NCBI RefSeq assembly: GCF_000519185.1
Contig: NZ_JAFA01000002.1
Span: 62,001-126,000 of the forward strand
Origin: Paraburkholderia nodosa DSM 21604
GTDB taxonomy: Bacteria; Pseudomonadota; Gammaproteobacteria; Burkholderiales; Burkholderiaceae
DNA: 64,000 nucleotides
Reading direction: 5' to 3'
Positions 62,114 to 64,000 of the stretch are shown in pieces. Numbering within the stretch: the first letter of the stretch is position 1; every line of letters begins with the position of its first letter. A program made the translations under genes and the position numbers. The notes below the pieces were generated by a model that worked only from the letters and a program-made list of their open reading frames with translations, had not been told where the DNA came from and searched no databases.

Positions 62114-62869
62114 ATGTATATCGCGAGCCTCGCGGCAGTGACGAGCGAGATCGCGCTCGGCACGACCGGCATCGTCTTGCCGATGCGCGAGCCGCTTTTG
62201 CTGGCCAAGCAGGTGAATTCGCTCGACCAGTTGACGAATGGAAGGCTGCTATTAGGGATGTCTTCGGGAGATCGACCTTCCGAGTATCCTGTCTTCGGCA
62301 TCGACTTCGATACGCGTGGCGAGCGGTTTCGCGACGCCTTCGAGACTTACCGCACGGTCAGCGAGCAGCCCTTTCCGGTGTTCTCCTCGCCGCGCTTCGG
62401 CAAATCGGGCGGCACGCTCGACATGTTGCCCAAGCCGCCTTATGGACGTACGCCGGCCATTGCCGTCGGCAGGGCACAGCAGAGTCTCGAATGGATCGCG
62501 GCGCACATGGACGGCTACCTCGGCTTCGTGCCCGGCCCCGCCGCGCTCGATGCGTTCGCGCAGAGCTGGAAAGAGCAGGTCGCCCAGTCGATGGGCCGCG
62601 AAGCCTTCAAGCCGATTGCCTTTGGCGGCTACCTCTATCTGCACCCGCGGCCCGATTACCCGTTCCGCGCCATCAAGGGCGGCTTCGCTATCGGCAGCCG
62701 TTCGCTCAGGCATTTCCTCGAGCAGGCACGCGAAGCGGGTGTCAGCCACGTCGCGCTGAATCCGAAAGTCACGCCGCGCCCGTATGCGGATGTACTGGAC
62801 GAATTGCACAGCGAAGTGCTGCCGTACTTTATCCCGGAGGTTTTTCATGCAACACGCGAACATACGTGA
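62114..62869 (+). pseudogene. Luciferase-like (LLM) flavin monooxygenase, N-terminus lost
   Basis: 252 residues of an LLM-class TIM barrel: IALGTTGIVLPMREPLLLAKQ, QLTNGRLLLGMSSGDRPSEYP, and C-terminal helices. Family members begin about 60-70 residues earlier, including flavin- and substrate-binding strands, so the enzyme is probably inactive. Its frame is +1 relative to the LysR fragment. It overlaps the next gene by 23 bases. It may still be translated from an internal ATG at 62114. Confidence 0.8.
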
Positions 62870-63236
62870 CGCGCTGAATGCGCACTGGCAGGCGTCGGCG
62901 GCCGGCGATCTCGAAGCCGAACACGACATCTACGCCGACGACGCCATCTGCGATTACCCGCAATCCGGTGAACGCATCCTCGGGCGCAGGAATTTGCAGG
63001 CCCTGCGCGGACATCATCCCGGCAAGCCGTCCGGTTTCGAAATCAGACGCCTGCAGGGCGAAGGCAATCTCTGGGTGACCGAATACACCATCGCGTACCA
63101 GGGGCGATCCGCTTTCACCGTGAGCATCATGGAATTCCGTGACGGCAAGGTCGTTCACGAGACCCAATACTTTTCGGAATCCTTTGAAGCGCCCGCCTGG
63201 CGCAGCCAGTGGGTACAGAAGATCACGACCAGCTAA
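62847..63236 (+). CDS. NTF2-like (SnoaL-fold) protein
   Basis: 129 residues: NIRDALNAHWQASAAGDLEAEHDIYADDAICDYPQSGERI-type start (shown in pieces), VTEYTIAYQGRSAFTVSIMEF strands and GKVVHETQYF. A strong GGAGG lies six bases before ATG 62847. Probably belonged with the disrupted LLM gene upstream. Confidence 0.82.
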   Translation: MQHANIRDALNAHWQASAAGDLEAEHDIYADDAICDYPQSGERILGRRNLQALRGHHPGKPSGFEIRRLQGEGNLWVTEYTIAYQGRSAFTVSIMEFRDGKVVHETQYFSESFEAPAWRSQWVQKITTS

Positions 63237-63278
63237 CATCCGCTTCGAAACATCGATTACGCAAGCTGAAAAGCGACT

Positions 63279-63307
63279 GATAGCCGGCCATACCCGCGCC
63301 GGCTATC
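63279..63307 (+). terminator. Hairpin downstream of the NTF2-like gene
   Basis: GATAGCCGGC (63279-63288) and GCCGGCTATC (63298-63307) form a 10-base perfect stem, 43 bases after the stop at 63236, with a weak T-run. Likely terminator for the rightward transcript. Confidence 0.6.
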
Positions 63308-63314
63308 TTCAAAC

Positions 63315-63336
63315 GCGCGGCGTTTTCACGCCGCGC
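63315..63336. terminator. Second hairpin between convergent genes
   Basis: GCGCGGCGT (63315-63323), loop tttc, ACGCCGCGC (63328-63336). Directly next to the leftward gene's stop at 63342, likely its terminator. Confidence 0.6.
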
Positions 63337-63341
63337 TTACC

Positions 63342-64000
63342 TTATTTCGACGCGGGCATGGCGAATTCCGCGCCCTTGTCGATGCTGTCGGGCCAGCGCT
63401 GCGTCACGCTCTTGTAGCGCGTGTAGAAGCGCACGGCTTCCTCGCCGTAAGCGTGATGATCGCCGAACAGCGAGCGCTTCCAGCCCCCGAACGAATGCCA
63501 AGCCGACGGAACCGGACTCGGCACGTTGATGCCCACCATGCCGATCTGAATCTGCCGGGTAAACGTGCGTGCCGCGGCGCCATCGGCCGTGAACAAGGTG
63601 ACGCAATTGCCGAGTTCGTGCGCGTTGACAAGCTCGATTGCGCTGGCGAGATCCGGCACGCGCACCACCGAAAGCACCGGCCCGAAAATCTCTTCCCGAT
63701 AGATCTTCATATCCGGCTTCACGTCGTCGAAGAGCGAGCCGCCGAGGAAGAAGCCCTCTTCGTGCCCGGCCACGGTATGGCCGCGCCCGTCCACCACGAG
63801 CTTCGCGCCAGCGGCGACGCCCGCATCGATATAACCCAGCACCTTGGTGCGATGCGCGGCGCTGATGAGCGGCCCCATGTCCAGATCGGGCTCCATGCCC
63901 GCGCCGATGCGCAGCGCACGCACGCGCGGCGCGAGACGCTCGATCAGTTCGTCGCCAATGCTGCCTACCGCCACCGCGACCGAGGTCGCCATGCAGCGCT
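63342..64000 (-). CDS. mmsA: CoA-acylating methylmalonate-semialdehyde dehydrogenase (5' part outside window)
   Basis: C-terminal 219 residues of an aldehyde dehydrogenase of the MmsA group. It begins [12 protein letters not shown], so the catalytic Cys is the second visible residue, followed by [27 protein letters not shown] and [12 protein letters not shown]. MmsA converts (methyl)malonate semialdehyde to propionyl/acetyl-CoA in valine and inositol catabolism. The N-terminus lies right of the window. Confidence 0.9.
   Translation of the reverse strand, partial: RCMATSVAVAVGSIGDELIERLAPRVRALRIGAGMEPDLDMGPLISAAHRTKVLGYIDAGVAAGAKLVVDGRGHTVAGHEEGFFLGGSLFDDVKPDMKIYREEIFGPVLSVVRVPDLASAIELVNAHELGNCVTLFTADGAAARTFTRQIQIGMVGINVPSPVPSAWHSFGGWKRSLFGDHHAYGEEAVRFYTRYKSVTQRWPDSIDKGAEFAMPASK

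Noticed and set aside
1..64000. tRNA, rRNA, CRISPR, insertion sequence or phage genes
   Set aside because: No tRNA cloverleaf, repeat array, transposase-like protein or terminal inverted repeat flanked by target duplications was seen.

Overview
The window is high-GC, densely packed bacterial DNA, all of it ordinary chromosomal or megaplasmid genes. The gene families seen (many MFS, LysR and RND genes, paired NodT-type outer-membrane factors, a DUF2970 protein, a Caa3_CtaG-type oxidase cluster) suggest a Burkholderiaceae soil or plant-associated bacterium such as Paraburkholderia, Caballeronia or Burkholderia, probably from an accessory replicon. I saw no rRNA, tRNA, CRISPR array, insertion sequence or phage gene. 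Species assignment is inference.

Layout. 1-4620: a leftward operon of a diiron desaturase/hydroxylase, a Rieske ferredoxin, a periplasmic solute-binding protein and a ferredoxin reductase (cut by the window edge), divergent from a LacI-type regulator and separated from it by three palindromes. 4756-14465: regulators and transporters (DeoR, four MFS carriers, a secreted lactonase, a chemoreceptor, MarR), with good operator candidates upstream of the MFS gene at 11343 and of the MarR gene. 14608-27388: an 11-gene leftward run in which an RND pump (adaptor, permease) is followed by a seven-gene Mrp-type cation/proton antiporter, then the outer-membrane factor and a patatin-like lipoprotein. Divergent from it, 28123-34985 encodes a heme-copper oxidase cluster: CtaG, a CopD-like protein, CoxB, a fused subunit I-III, a small membrane protein, a ferric-reductase-like flavocytochrome and a 33-residue membrane peptide, with a DUF2231 gene in antisense orientation in the middle.

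35000-47243: MOSC protein, LysR, a leftward DUF485 / cation-carboxylate symporter / cytochrome b561 / nitronate monooxygenase operon, small proteins, a MocR regulator, LysR, two orphan response regulators and a GlxA-type regulator. 47393-53736: an SDR lacking the usual catalytic Tyr, an NTF2-like protein, a DsbA-like protein, an acetolactate-synthase-like enzyme, a Cys-less HMA-like small protein and a DXS. The DXS directly follows a second RND efflux operon (59537 to 53764). 59613-64000: an MFS / LysR divergent pair, a scar where a LysR N-terminus is joined to a headless luciferase-like monooxygenase, an NTF2-like protein and the 3' part of a methylmalonate-semialdehyde dehydrogenase.

The most unusual content is the Mrp antiporter embedded in an RND efflux operon facing an atypical oxidase: the oxidase keeps all metal ligands but has Gln at the K-channel Lys and Asp at the D-channel Glu. 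A second point of interest is the pair of ThDP enzymes (ALS-like, DXS) beside an efflux pump. All functions are read from motifs and gene order; no database search was run.
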